Source: Coix lacryma-jobi var. lacryma-jobi
Lineage: Eukaryota; Streptophyta; Magnoliopsida; Poales; Poaceae
Length of the DNA: 64,000 nt
Assembly: GCA_009763385.1 (NCBI GenBank)
Contig: CM019827.1
Coordinates: 96,508,177 to 96,572,176, forward strand
Direction of reading: 5' to 3'
Part shown: in pieces, positions 11,802 to 22,139 of the stretch
How positions within the stretch are numbered: position 1 is the first letter of the stretch
How the letters are laid out: every line of letters begins with the position of its first letter
The notes under the pieces: model-generated
What the model was told of the DNA's origin: nothing
What the model saw: only the letters and a program-made list of their open reading frames with translations
Databases searched by the model: none
Position numbers and translations under genes: made by a program

Positions 11802-11810
11802 TATATAAAA
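11802..11810 (+). promoter_or_regulatory. Probable TATA box of the chromovirus LTR
   Basis: TATATAAAA lies about 340 bases into the LTR and upstream of the GC-rich block. It is the best TATA in the U3-like part. Transcription would start near 11835-11845. Confidence 0.55.
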
Positions 11811-12675
11811 GTTGTAGAGAAAATTATTTTGAGCAACTTTTATTTTTGGGTCAAAACCTAGTTGGGAGTTTTTGAAACTGTTTTGAATGGTCAAAGTTTG
11901 AAAAAGTTTTGGAAAAGAAAAAGGGAAAAACGATTTCTTTTCCGCGCCCTCACTTTTGGCCCAACCGGCCTTTCGGCCCAGCCCCGCACCACGCCGGCCC
12001 ACGCTCGCTCGCGCGCCCGCGCCTCGCTCGCGCACGCGCGCGCCCGCCCGCGCACGACGCGCCGGTCGCCCTGACCGCGGCCGCGCCGTACGCCGGCCAA
12101 GCCGCCGCGTGGCCGCCCTTCTCTGCGCCAAATCCGCCTCGCCCACTCCTCGCTCGATTCTTCTCCACCCGATCACGCCACGATCGCTCTTGCCCGCTCG
12201 CCGCTCACCTCGCTCGCCGCGCACACGCCAGTGCGTGCGCTCGCCTCGCCCGCCGCGCCGCCGTGGCCCCTGCCACGACCACCGGCCGGCCAAGGCCGAC
12301 CAAAATCCCGCGCCACTCTCTCACCGCTCCCTCACTCGTCACTTTGCACACCGCCGCTCACGCTCTCCCTCTCCCTCTCTCGCGAACGCTCGCGGTGAGC
12401 ACCAAGCCCCGCCGAAGACCACCACCGCAACCCCCCTTCACCGTTCCGGCCTCGCTGGAGCGCCTCCCTCCGATTCCCTCCGCACGCCGCTCCGCCTCAC
12501 CGTTGCACACGCGGTGCGCACGCTCCCACCACCGGCCGACCATCCCCGACACCGGAACACGTCGTGCCTCCGTCGGCCACCGTTCACCACCGCGGAGCCC
12601 GCGTCGTCGTTCCACATCAACCGAACCTCCGCCGAGCCCCTTCTTCTCCAACAAGCCCCGTCACGTCAAGGCAAG

Positions 12676-13917
12676 GTGAGGACACCCTCCACCAGCAGGC
12701 CCCGCGCGTCAGTCACACGCGGTCCATGGACCGGGTCTATGCGAGTTGGGCCGGAGATTCAAATGTTTTTCCCTTTTTATTTTATTTTCCAGAAACGCTT
12801 GTTATTTTTGTGTAGCATGATTTAAAAGCCCAAATGTGGTGCTTTCAGTTTTGATAGTTTGTTTATAAGTAGATCTATCATGTAAAAATATGAAAGTATT
12901 TTTGGTAGAAGTTTATGTTACTATTTTTAATTAATCCAGTTTATGTGCTTTTGTTGAGATAAATGGATTTAAATGTTTTCTGGTTGAATTAATTCATGGC
13001 AAAATTTGTGTAGGTTTCTTATCATGATATGTAGCTATGAAAAATGTATGAGGCACTATTTGTAGAGTGAAATTGTCTATTATGATTTAAAGTCTTTTTT
13101 AGCTGTTTTCTTGGAATAAATGTTAATGTGCTTTATGTGTAAAAATAAATTGTGGGAAAATTTGTGTAGTCTCTGTGTGTGATGTTCAAGCTAACAAAAA
13201 TGTGAGCATAGGCTGTTGTATGGAAAAATGTGAAGTTGTTGTACAAATGTAATTTTCTGTGTTTTGTTTAGAAAATTCTTGTAGAACAGAATATGAGGTT
13301 TCTGTTCATGGAACTTTCTTGATAAGTATGAAATATGGAGTAGAATCTGGGAAAAATATGAAAATGAGTTTGTCACCATTTTCCAGTAGGGTTGTAGTTC
13401 AAAGGGCTTATCTTGGAATAAACTTGTTTATTTTGTGTAGGGTGATATACTTATGCTCTGACAGTAAATTTTCTACAGTAGAATGTTTATGAGTAGATGA
13501 AGCTAGGAAAATTATGAAATCTGCTGTTTGACATTTTTTGTGTGAAGAGTTAGTTCAAAGCACCTTTTGAGCAGTGTATTTCATCTTTTTATGGCCGCTG
13601 TTGTGTATTTTATTTCTTGCTGAAATTTGTTCAGTAAAGTCCAGTTAGTGTCAGTTATCTTCTGGAATTTTTGTGGATTTTTCTGAGTTCAGAAAAATGC
13701 ACCTGCAGTTCCAACCTGAGTTCTTTTCGAATTATTAAATAGGAAATAAATGAAATAATGGTTTTTGTTTTTGTGTGGTAATTAAGTTGTTACCTCAATG
13801 TCGAAAGTGGTTCAACAAGTTGGTTTTGTTGCTTTGCAAGAAATATTGTTTTTCGTACCACCATGTCTCGCGCCCCGCATTATTTATTATTTATTTATTA
13901 TTCACCGCATGCAATAG
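12676..13917 (+). other. Candidate intron within the LTR leader
   Basis: A GC-rich, exon-like block ends GGCAAG|GTGAGG. About 1.24 kb of T-rich sequence follows and ends GCAATAG|GATC. The same donor context occurs in the reversed same-family LTR (GT at 63573-63574, minus; acceptor near 61941), and comparable sites occur in the related solo LTR at 5945-9845 (8410 and 7503). This makes a spliced 5' leader plausible but not proven. Confidence 0.4.
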
Positions 13918-15593
13918 GATCGACACTCCCGGAGACCGACCCGGAACCAGAGGCAAGCGTCGCGCAGGAGATACCAGAGCTGCCCAGGACCGAGGAAGTC
14001 GACACCGCGCCGGAAGCTAACTTGCCCGAGTGCCCCTCCCACGAGGCCTCGGTTTTCACTCAAGGCAAGCCCCGGAGCATCCTAAGTCTCCCAGCTTTTA
14101 CAATTAATTTACTTGAGTACTTTTATATTGTGATGCATTAGGTATAGGAGTTGATTGAATCCTACTTGTTGCATTACCATTCCTTGATTATTGATCAATA
14201 TCTGCCTTGTTATCCTGTTATTTCTTTATAATGTAGAATTTCTTAGTCTGCTTAATAAAAGTAGTAGTTAAGGATGTTTCCGTAATACCCCAGATGGGTA
14301 TTTACCGGATCACGGTTGGCTATATTTGCTATTGTAGAAAAGAACCTAAGTAGTAATGAAATACGGTCAACTCGATGGCAAGGCACAAGTTTGGAAACTT
14401 GGGGCAGTCCGTCCGTTGGATCGTGTAGGTTTGTATCGATGTTGGCCCTCGTTCATTTTTGAACGCGCCCTTTTACTTAGGGATACGTCGGTGCCGTAAT
14501 CATCGACCCCAAAGCCGGTTAGAAGCTGTTCGGGCCGAATTCAACCCGAGTCGCGCCCTCTAGTATGGAAATGCGATCTGCCGCGTGAGGCCATCGCCAG
14601 GTTCCAATTGGGCGGTCCGTGCTTGAACCGCGACGATTACCACCACGAACAAGCATCGAGCGGTTAGCCAATGCATGGACCCGACGGGGAAAGTGTGGGT
14701 TGGTATTAAAGGTCTTTCACCAGCTGGTTTGGAATTCGATTCGAGTCGCCGTCTCCCCCGGTTAGTGGGAAACTATGGCGAGCTTCACCACGATACAACT
14801 CCATGTGATGTTTTAAAGGTTCAACTAAAATGTGGATAAGTCAACTGGATATGGTTATATTATTGCTTGTTAGACTCAAGTGTGTGTAATAGTTCAGGTG
14901 CAAACCTAGAGTAAGAGATAGGTCTAAAACTGACAGCTCATCAATGTCATTAATACTCCTTATCTTAATTTGAGCTTTTCGCAACTAAAGATCCCAGCTC
15001 CACCCAAAAAGGCCTTGCATATCCTTGGTGTCTTTATTTTCAGTTGGACGGGTAAGTCTAGCTGAGTACATTCCCGTACTCAGGGTTTATCCCGTTGTTG
15101 CAGATGGCCAGGTCTACTATGGCTATTGTAAGCACTGCCTCTACCCGGTGGAAGGTGATGAGGAGTAGGCCCAAGACAGGGTCGTCCAGAAGCTTCCCCT
15201 TTTCTTTTGCTGGTCTGAGACTACTAGTGGCACATTACTTGAAAAAGGAGGATTGAGTTGTGTTGGGTTGAAGTATCAAACAATGTTTTATTTGGACCAC
15301 ATGTGTGGTGGTCGTGTTTCAAACTTACTTAAGCTTCCGCACTTTTAAATTCGGTATTGTAATAACTTTGTCTTAAATTCGCACTCTGATGTTTCAAATC
15401 TGGTTTCGTTTATCTGTGATGTCTCCTTGCGAATGTAATTCTTGAACAATGCGATCATGTATGTTGTTTGATGATAGAAATCCTTCGAGATTTTCGGACT
15501 ACCGGGGTTATATGGGTTCAAGTATGAGTCGATGTCAGACGAATTTGACTAAGATGGTACTTGAGCTCTTATAACCAGGATAGTTCCGCCACA

Positions 15594-16052
15594 GTCCCGA
15601 CCTCTCTACGCGTGCATGAGCGCCTGCCCTCTGCGCTACGAAGGAAAGGCTAACTTGGGCTGAGAATTCCGAGGCTATACGCTCAGCGTCCGCATTCGCG
15701 CTACCCACGCGCTCGACAACGGTCTCCATTCACCCAGGTCACGCCACGATCGAACCTCTCAGAAAAAACCCTGACCGTGGTACCTCCCTACACATGCACG
15801 AGCGTCTGCCCTCTACGCTATTGGATGCCAACAGCGGTTCCTTGGGCGATGCCCTTGACTCCTACGCGCAAATGAGCTCCGCGCTCTATGCTACGGATCC
15901 TGGGATAACCCAAGGCCGAACAGTTCATCGCTATGGCTCATGACTATTGGGTCTGCGGAATTCGGGGAACAAACAAAACACGCCGACTCGCTTCAAGTTT
16001 TGATTCTGTTCGCCCAAGAGTCTTTCTACAAACTATCTCCTAAAGATACAAG
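15594..16052. other. Intergenic stretch with two degenerate copies of a short repeat
   Basis: This flanks the chromovirus 3' end. Two related segments near 15604-15641 and 15789-15825 (ACGCGTGCATGAGCGCCTGC and a variant) lie about 185 bases apart. No coding signal is seen. The chromovirus target duplication should be GTCCC (15594-15598), but its partner is outside the window. Confidence 0.5.
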
Positions 16053-19000
16053 CTACTGGTACCCGACACCAAACAAATCTACACCTCTGACGAGGGCTTC
16101 GACGGTCGTCTCCGCCTCTTCTTCTAGGCGCTCCATCTCTGCCTCCGACGTGTTCGCCGCAAAGCCGACGCCCAGCCTCGACATCTCCATCCATGGATAA
16201 TGCGAATGAAGAATAGTGAGGCCATGAGCCGCCACGCTTTGCGCCGCCACCTTGGTGTACGCCTGGAAGCACCCCCATAGGCCCCGCGCCTTGTGCACGA
16301 CATGGTCGTCGATCCTCCGCTCCTTCTTCGCCAGGAAGAAAGGCTCCTCATCGATGCACTGCACCAAGGGAGCCACCTCCTCCGCCAGCGACCAGAAGCC
16401 GTCATGATAGCCCTCGATCCTCCGCTCCAGATCTGCAAATTATATTTGCAAATTTTCCCGGTAAGCTGCACACGCCAAAGTAAATGGTAAGAAGACAACC
16501 ACCTCCGACCACGCTTCACCAAGAGGACTCACCGGCGTGCATCGCCTGCCACTTCCACACTTCCTCATTGGACTTCGCCTTCTCCTCGGCCAGAAGACGC
16601 TTCTCCTCGCCCGCCTGCATCGCCTCTGCAGAAGCAACTTCACACATCAAAGGCTCTGACCAGGTGGTGGTCGGAATGAAAAGGACTATGACATCGACAA
16701 CTTATGCGTGGCAAACTCCTCGGCCTTCTCGGCTCGCAGCAGAAGCTGGAAATTCTCCTGCCCCTGCTGCTGGATGACCTCCTCAAGCTCCCGAGAACGC
16801 GCGTGGGCATCATGCAGCCGCGCCTCTAGGCCAGCAAACTGCCCCTCGACACGCTTCACCTCTGCCCGGAGTCGCTCGTTCTCTTCGGCCATTGGTGCCA
16901 TCCTATCAAGGGCGAGCTTACGCTCCTCCCCGACCTTCAACAGGTGCTGCAGGCAAATGACAACTAGAAGATAAGAAAGAGCCATTCAGGAGTAAACATG
17001 AAGAGGTGATCGCGCTCACCTGGATCTTCTCCAACACCTTCGACGCATCTCCGAGGAGGGCGTCTGTCTCCGCGCTCGCCACCTCGTCATCAACTTCGAC
17101 GACCACGTCGCCCTTGACGCGGAAGCGACGGACAGGGCGCCTGCTCGACTCCTCCTTCGGACGCTCGACCTCCTCAATCCCCGGCGAGGAAGGCTGCGGC
17201 GCCTTCCTCTTCATCCTCCGGGCACCATGGCCCAAGGATCCGACCACCGGCACGGCAGTTGCTCCTGCTGCACTGCCTCCTCCAGAACCGGCCCCAGGGC
17301 GTTGGGGATGCCGGCCGCTCCGCCTCTCGAGGCTCGGGGACTCCGGACGCCTCAGCCCGCTCTGCCTCTCGAGGTTCGGGGGCTACGGATGCCCCGACCT
17401 CTTCCGTCGCCTTCGACGCTGCTTCCGGTGCGGCCGACTTCGCCGACCCGCGGGCCTCAGCATCTACCCAAGGGCTCATCTCCCTCCGATCACTGCCCTG
17501 GGTGTCCGGCACCTCCTCGGCGTCAGCCAACCTGCGAAGGACACACACGCGTCGTTCACACTTTCATCCGACCAGAGTCAAGCTACAAGATGCGTGGGGG
17601 ATACTTACAGGCCCGACACCTTCTTCTCTCGCGAGAAGCGCCGAGAGCGTGGATGCGCTTCACCTCCCGCGGACTCCTCCTGCGGCCTGGGCGCACCTGC
17701 CGTCTCGCCAGACGACTCCCGGGGCTCTGCCTCCCGCTCTGACCGCTGCGGCTCCAGTGTCCGCTCCGACGTCCGCGCCACCTTCGGCTTCGGCTTCGGC
17801 TTCACGGCTCCACCACCGCGCCCCGTCGAGGACCCTTGCCCAAACCGGGCACTCAGTGGGACCTCATCATCACTATCAGACCGGTCGTCCGACCAGTCGA
17901 TGACTACACGGCGCCTCTTCGCCGCCTCTTCGTCGATGGTGAAGGCGCCGCCGGTCTCTAGCGACACCTTCTTCTTCACAGGGGCGGCCTGTCGTTTCCC
18001 CTTCGGGTCTTCACGCGCCCGCCGCCTGCTCAACCGGGGCTCTGGGACTCGGCTCCCCTCCTCACCGCCGGCCTCGATCTACTCCTCGTCGACCTCTGCC
18101 TCGTCGACCTCGCCACGGTCGCCGCCGCCGATGTCGCCCCTCCGCGGGACGACACCCTTTGGCCACACGTTCAACGGGGCCTGCGACACGAACGCTTCAC
18201 GGCCCTGCATCGCAACCAAACGACAGTCAGCATTCACTTGCACATTTCGGCAAACACCAAAAAGGTGAGGAGCCATACCTTCGGTGGAGGGTACTCCAGG
18301 CAGTACGACCTCTTCAAGTACTCCAGTCTCTTCATCTTGTGCAGGTCGAATAAAGCATCGACCCGCAGGAACAACTCCGACGCCTCCAGGGGCTCCGGCG
18401 CCTCCCGCGTCCTATCATCCTCGTCCCCGGCATACTCGTACACTGGGTGCGCCCTTTCCTTGTAGGGCTAACATCGCCTCTTGATGAAGTTCGTCGCCAC
18501 TGCCACTCCATCGATGCACCACTTGTCCATCAGCTTCAGGAGCTCCTCCACCTGCTCCATCGCCGCCGCGCCGGGACGCTTCGACCACGACGGCAGCACC
18601 TTCGGCATGAAGGCCGGGTCACATGGTGTAACACCCCGGGTTTTTAAATAAATAAAATAAATTAAAATTTAATTAGAAAATTGACAAAATCCTAGATGGA
18701 GGAAAATTCTAGCCAGATGTTTGTTGCATTCATGCCGTTGCACAGTTTTATTGGATGAAAAAGAATTTATTAAACCTCGAATAGGACGAATCGAATTTAT
18801 TCTATTTTGAAATTAAATAAAAGATTTATGAAAATTTTACCAAATCAAACTCAAGATTTTATTTTCAAAACCTAGGGAAAATAGTTCTATAATATTTCAA
18901 AGTAATTTTGATTTCAAACTGGATTTGGTTTTGAATTCAAAAGCCTTTTGAAAAGTTTGGAAAGAATTGAAAAAGAAAAAAAAAAGAAGAAATTGGCAAG

Positions 19001-21705
19001 GGCTCCCTCAGCTCTCCCTCTCCCTTTTTCCCTTTTCACCCAAACCAACCTGCACTCCAAAATTCCTATTCAGTGAGTCTAGGAAATCTTGCCGTTTAGC
19101 CCTCGGATTTTCACAGAAATGAGGCCCAGTCCATTGCCATTTTCATTTTCAGTTTTATTTATTTAAAACCCGAAAATGACTTCAGTTTATTTACAGATTT
19201 GCCACTGAAATTCAAAAGCCCATAACTTGTCCATTTTAATTCCGATTCGACCCATTCAACTTGCGTTAGATTCGTCTCGCCGAGCTCTATGCGTTAGATC
19301 TATTTATATTCCGTTTTATTGTTGTTGATGTACTGTTGTTTATAATGCTTTGTTTGGGCCATGTGATGATGTTTGATCCAGCGAGTGCGAGCTACGTGGA
19401 ACCTTCCGATCCAGCTTGTGCCTTCGTTAATCCCCCCCAGCCCGAAGGCAAGTGTCCTTGCACATATTGCTCCTGTATTTATTTTATTTTGAGTTATATT
19501 AGTTAGATCCAGTAGATGCATGCAGTCTTAAATTGAATCCCATGATATGGTTTACTAGCACTTGATTATATTTTCCTTGACACCTAGTTTGGGATGTGTT
19601 GGGTAGAAGTCATGCTTAGCCCTGCTGTCTTGGGATGGGTTGGTGGTTATCTATAAATAATCTTGACTAATGATCTATGGAACACTGTGGACTGGTAGTA
19701 TGGTGAGTAGGTATATCCGGCAGGATGGACCGTGTGGTGGTTTTTGTGCCGTGGGACTCCGCAGCTGGATTTTGTTTTTGGTTCTGGGCTTGTGCTAGAT
19801 TAACCTGCCTAGATCCCTAGGACCTGGTTCTCGAAGCCTGTAACCCGGCTTAACAGCGCAGCCATGAGATCTGGATGGGCTGGACCTGGCTAATTAATTA
19901 GTTTCCTCCAAGTTATGCTACACGGGGGTTGTATAGTGGCTCAAGAGGGGTCCCTTGGGGTCGTTGACTTATGGACAGGGGAGAAACCTTAGAGTACGTG
20001 TAACACAAGCTTGGAGGGGCTTTGTAAAGGCCTTGCAGTGCAACCTGCTATGCACCTCGGCAGTGTTTAGCGTGACGGGTAATGCATGACTCATGGGTAA
20101 CGATGTGCAACCTCTGCAGAGTGTAAAACTGATATATCAGCCGTGCTCACGGTCACGAGCGGCTTGGACTTCTTCGAGATTAGTTGGTGGGTTGGGTCTG
20201 GTTCGTTAGGGAAGCCTTATGTGGTCATTAGTCCCATATGACATGGGTACAGAGGCTTCTTCTACGCGGGTTACTGCTTGGTACAGGAGTGATTCCCAGG
20301 CTTGGGCACAAACCTGGTGTTATTACGGAAGGTAGCTTTCTATGTCGTGACATATGGAACTAATACACATAGGGGGACTCTTCGAGTCAGCCTTGTGGGT
20401 GGCCTGATGGACTTCAGGTGTGGTTTGCCTGATGGACTTCAGGTGTGGTTGCTTGGCGTGACTCCACGTGTGGATACTTGGTGGACTCCAAGTGTTGGTT
20501 GCTCAGTGTGACTCCGAGTGTGGTTTTGCTTGGTGCGACTCCGAGTGTGGTTATTGTTAATGTTGGAGACTGTGGTTATAACCTAGTAAATAGGTGCATA
20601 GGATTAATAGGATTAATAGGATGTGTCGCTTTAGGCGCTTGAGTCAAACTGAGTCAGCCTACCTTTGTTATAGCCTCATAAGCATATATTTCCTACACTT
20701 GCGGAGTACATTTCGATGTACTCACCTTCCTCTTTGAACCCCCTGCTACCCCACCCAGACGTTGGAGTCAACGACGCAGAGCAGGAGTACCACGAAGACG
20801 GTGGTTACGACCCCGACAACTTGTATCCAGAAGACGGTGGATACGACCCTGACGACTTGCACTAGGATGGCGCAGCCCCCGGTCGACCTTCCTGTGGAGA
20901 TGGCGTCCAGTTTCCGCGAAGACTACATTAGAGTTAGACTGAGAGTGTGTACTTTTCTTTTGGACCCGAGGGTCATTTTTGTAATAAAGTTCGATATTAT
21001 TAATAAAGCATTGTTTTGATATTTACTATGATATCGATATATGTATGAAAATTGATCCTGGCATACATATATTGTGCTCCAATTTTGTTCTTAAAATTGG
21101 GGTGTGACACATGGTGGCCTCGGTGCCTCCTGGTGGATGTAGAACTACTTCGGCTTGTACTCTATCGCCTTCGAAGGCAATGACATCGCTATGTACCTCT
21201 CCGCCATCCCGTTCCGAAGCGGGAGGTACACCGACCCGACGTTGTTCGACGACCCGGTGCCATTGATCTTCAGTCGGAAGAACTGGCGGAAGAGGTCGAA
21301 GTGGGGCTCGATTCCTAGATACGCCTCGCAGTAGTGGATGAAGACCGCGATGTGCAACATTGTGTTCGGCGTTAAGTTGCACAGCGCGACCTGGTAGTAC
21401 TCCAGCAACCCGTGGAGAAAGGGATGGACGGGGACGCCGAGGCCACACCTGCAGAACGCCTCGAAGACGACGAGCTCGGTGGTGTTCGGCGTCGGGAAGT
21501 CCACCTAATATGCTTCTCTCCACCCAACAGTAACCTGATCCAGGAGCAGGCCAGTGAAGATGAGGTCCTCCAGATTTTCCCTCCGAAGAACGCTCCGAGT
21601 CCACCCGCGCGCCCAGCTCGGCACCTCCACACGGTCGTCGGACATCGCCTTCGCCGCCTTATTCCCCTTCGCCGCCGCTCCACGGGGATGCTTGCCGCCC
21701 ACCAT
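16053..21705 (-). pseudogene. Six-exon gene of the 'putative gypsy type transposon' (PF04195-like) kind, decayed
   Basis: Proposed exons, read on the minus strand: 21705-21110 plus 18621-18279 (one exon, split by the solo LTR and one copy of its TSD), 18204-17609, 17531-17020, 16946 to about 16702, 16625-16533, 16432-16053. Donors and acceptors (AAG|GTATGG, GCAG|GG, CT|GTAAGT, CAG|GTGAGC, TGCAG|AG, TTGCAG|AT) keep the phase at all junctions I could check; the exon 4 donor is unresolved. Exon 1 holds a motif H-I-A-V-F-I-H-x-C-E-A-x-L-G-I-x-P-H-F, which I recall from PF04195. The middle is acidic/basic and disordered, exon 4 is a coiled coil, exon 6 is helical. Exon 1 has TAGs near 21502, 21145 and 18473, exon 2 one at 18079, and exon 3 a frameshift near 17280. 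The biochemical role is unknown. Confidence 0.6.
18627..21109 (+). repeat. Solo LTR (2.48 kb), TSD CATGG, inserted in exon 1 of the decayed gene
   Basis: It begins TGTAACACCCC and ends GGGGTGTGACA, with perfect duplications CATGG at 18622-18626 and 21110-21114. It contains no pol. A hairpin GAGTACAT-TTCG-ATGTACTC lies at 20704-20723, and two tandem copies of a GAAGACGGTGG-containing unit lie near 20796-20860. An AATAAAG signal lies near 20979-21008. Its orientation is taken as plus from these 3'-end features. Confidence 0.85.
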
Positions 21706-21857
21706 CGACCGCTACGACAGATGAATCAAGATCTAGATCTGGAGCTACAAGAACTCCACGCTCAGACTCACTCGTGTGTGCGAAGGAACTGGAGCAAACG
21801 AAGGCTATGAGGCAAGAGCAAATGAGAAAGTGGGGAACCGCCGCCGTCCACCTCGCC

Positions 21858-21865
21858 CTTTTATA
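21858..21865 (-). promoter_or_regulatory. TATA box of the decayed six-exon gene
   Basis: TATAAAAG on the minus strand lies about 155 bases before the ATG at 21705, a normal distance for a plant promoter with a short 5' UTR. It supports 21705 as the start. Confidence 0.55.
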
Positions 21866-22139
21866 CGACATAGCTCGACCCTTCAGCTCTAGGGTTCCTT
21901 GGAGTCCGTGCCTATTTCCCCACGACCGCCACGTCGCCTGTGGCAACCGCACGCGCGCACGCCCGCTGCGTTTCCCTTAATGGGCCGCTGGGCCAATGGT
22001 TTGCAAAACGGTCTGCCCGTTCGCCTCCATCATCTTCTCGTTTTCAATTAATCTTCGTTATTATGAGTTATTGTCGCACTAATGCACGGGGACTGACTCT
22101 GCAGGCTAGTTATGAAAATTGTTTCAGAAGAATAGTAAC
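21866..22139. other. Upstream region of the decayed gene, up to the copia LTR
   Basis: Promoter-like sequence for the minus-strand gene. The end is cut by the copia LTR at 22140. No further feature is seen. Confidence 0.4.

Larger units (their letters stand above)
1..15593 (+). mobile_element. Ty3/gypsy chromovirus LTR retrotransposon, 5' end outside window
   Basis: The parts seen in order are a 5' LTR remnant, a PBS, an extra ORF, gag, protease, RT, RNase H, integrase with a C-terminal chromodomain, a polypurine tract and a 4.1-kb 3' LTR. RT and RNase H before integrase, plus the chromodomain, place it among chromoviruses; the long LTRs and extra ORF suggest the Tekay/Del branch (inference). 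The coding part has several stops and frameshifts, so this copy is dead. The two LTRs differ at roughly two to three per cent of positions over the shared 1.07 kb, judged by eye, so it is not a recent insertion. A reversed solo LTR at 5945-9845 interrupts pol. Confidence 0.93.
11461..15593 (+). repeat. 3' LTR of the chromovirus, 4133 bp
   Basis: It begins TGTGACACCC right after the polypurine tract and ends ...CCGCCACA. Its last 1.07 kb repeats 1-1075. Internally it has a TATA box (11802), a GC-rich block (about 11940-12675), an AT/T-rich intron-like stretch, a short Pro/Glu-rich coding-like patch (13918-14065) and a palindrome at 15063-15082. A same-family copy lies reversed at 61929-64000, and a related one at 5945-9845. 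Confidence 0.95.

Noticed and set aside
11909..12825. Long plus-strand ORFs (256 and 289 codons) in the GC-rich part of the chromovirus 3' LTR
   Set aside because: Pro/Arg/Ala-rich in every frame, no domain, and overlapping ORFs on both strands; explained by high GC content. Treated as leader sequence.
17006..18268. 420-codon plus-strand ORF
   Set aside because: It is the antisense shadow of exons 2 and 3 of the minus-strand six-exon gene; Ser/Arg/Pro-rich, no domain.
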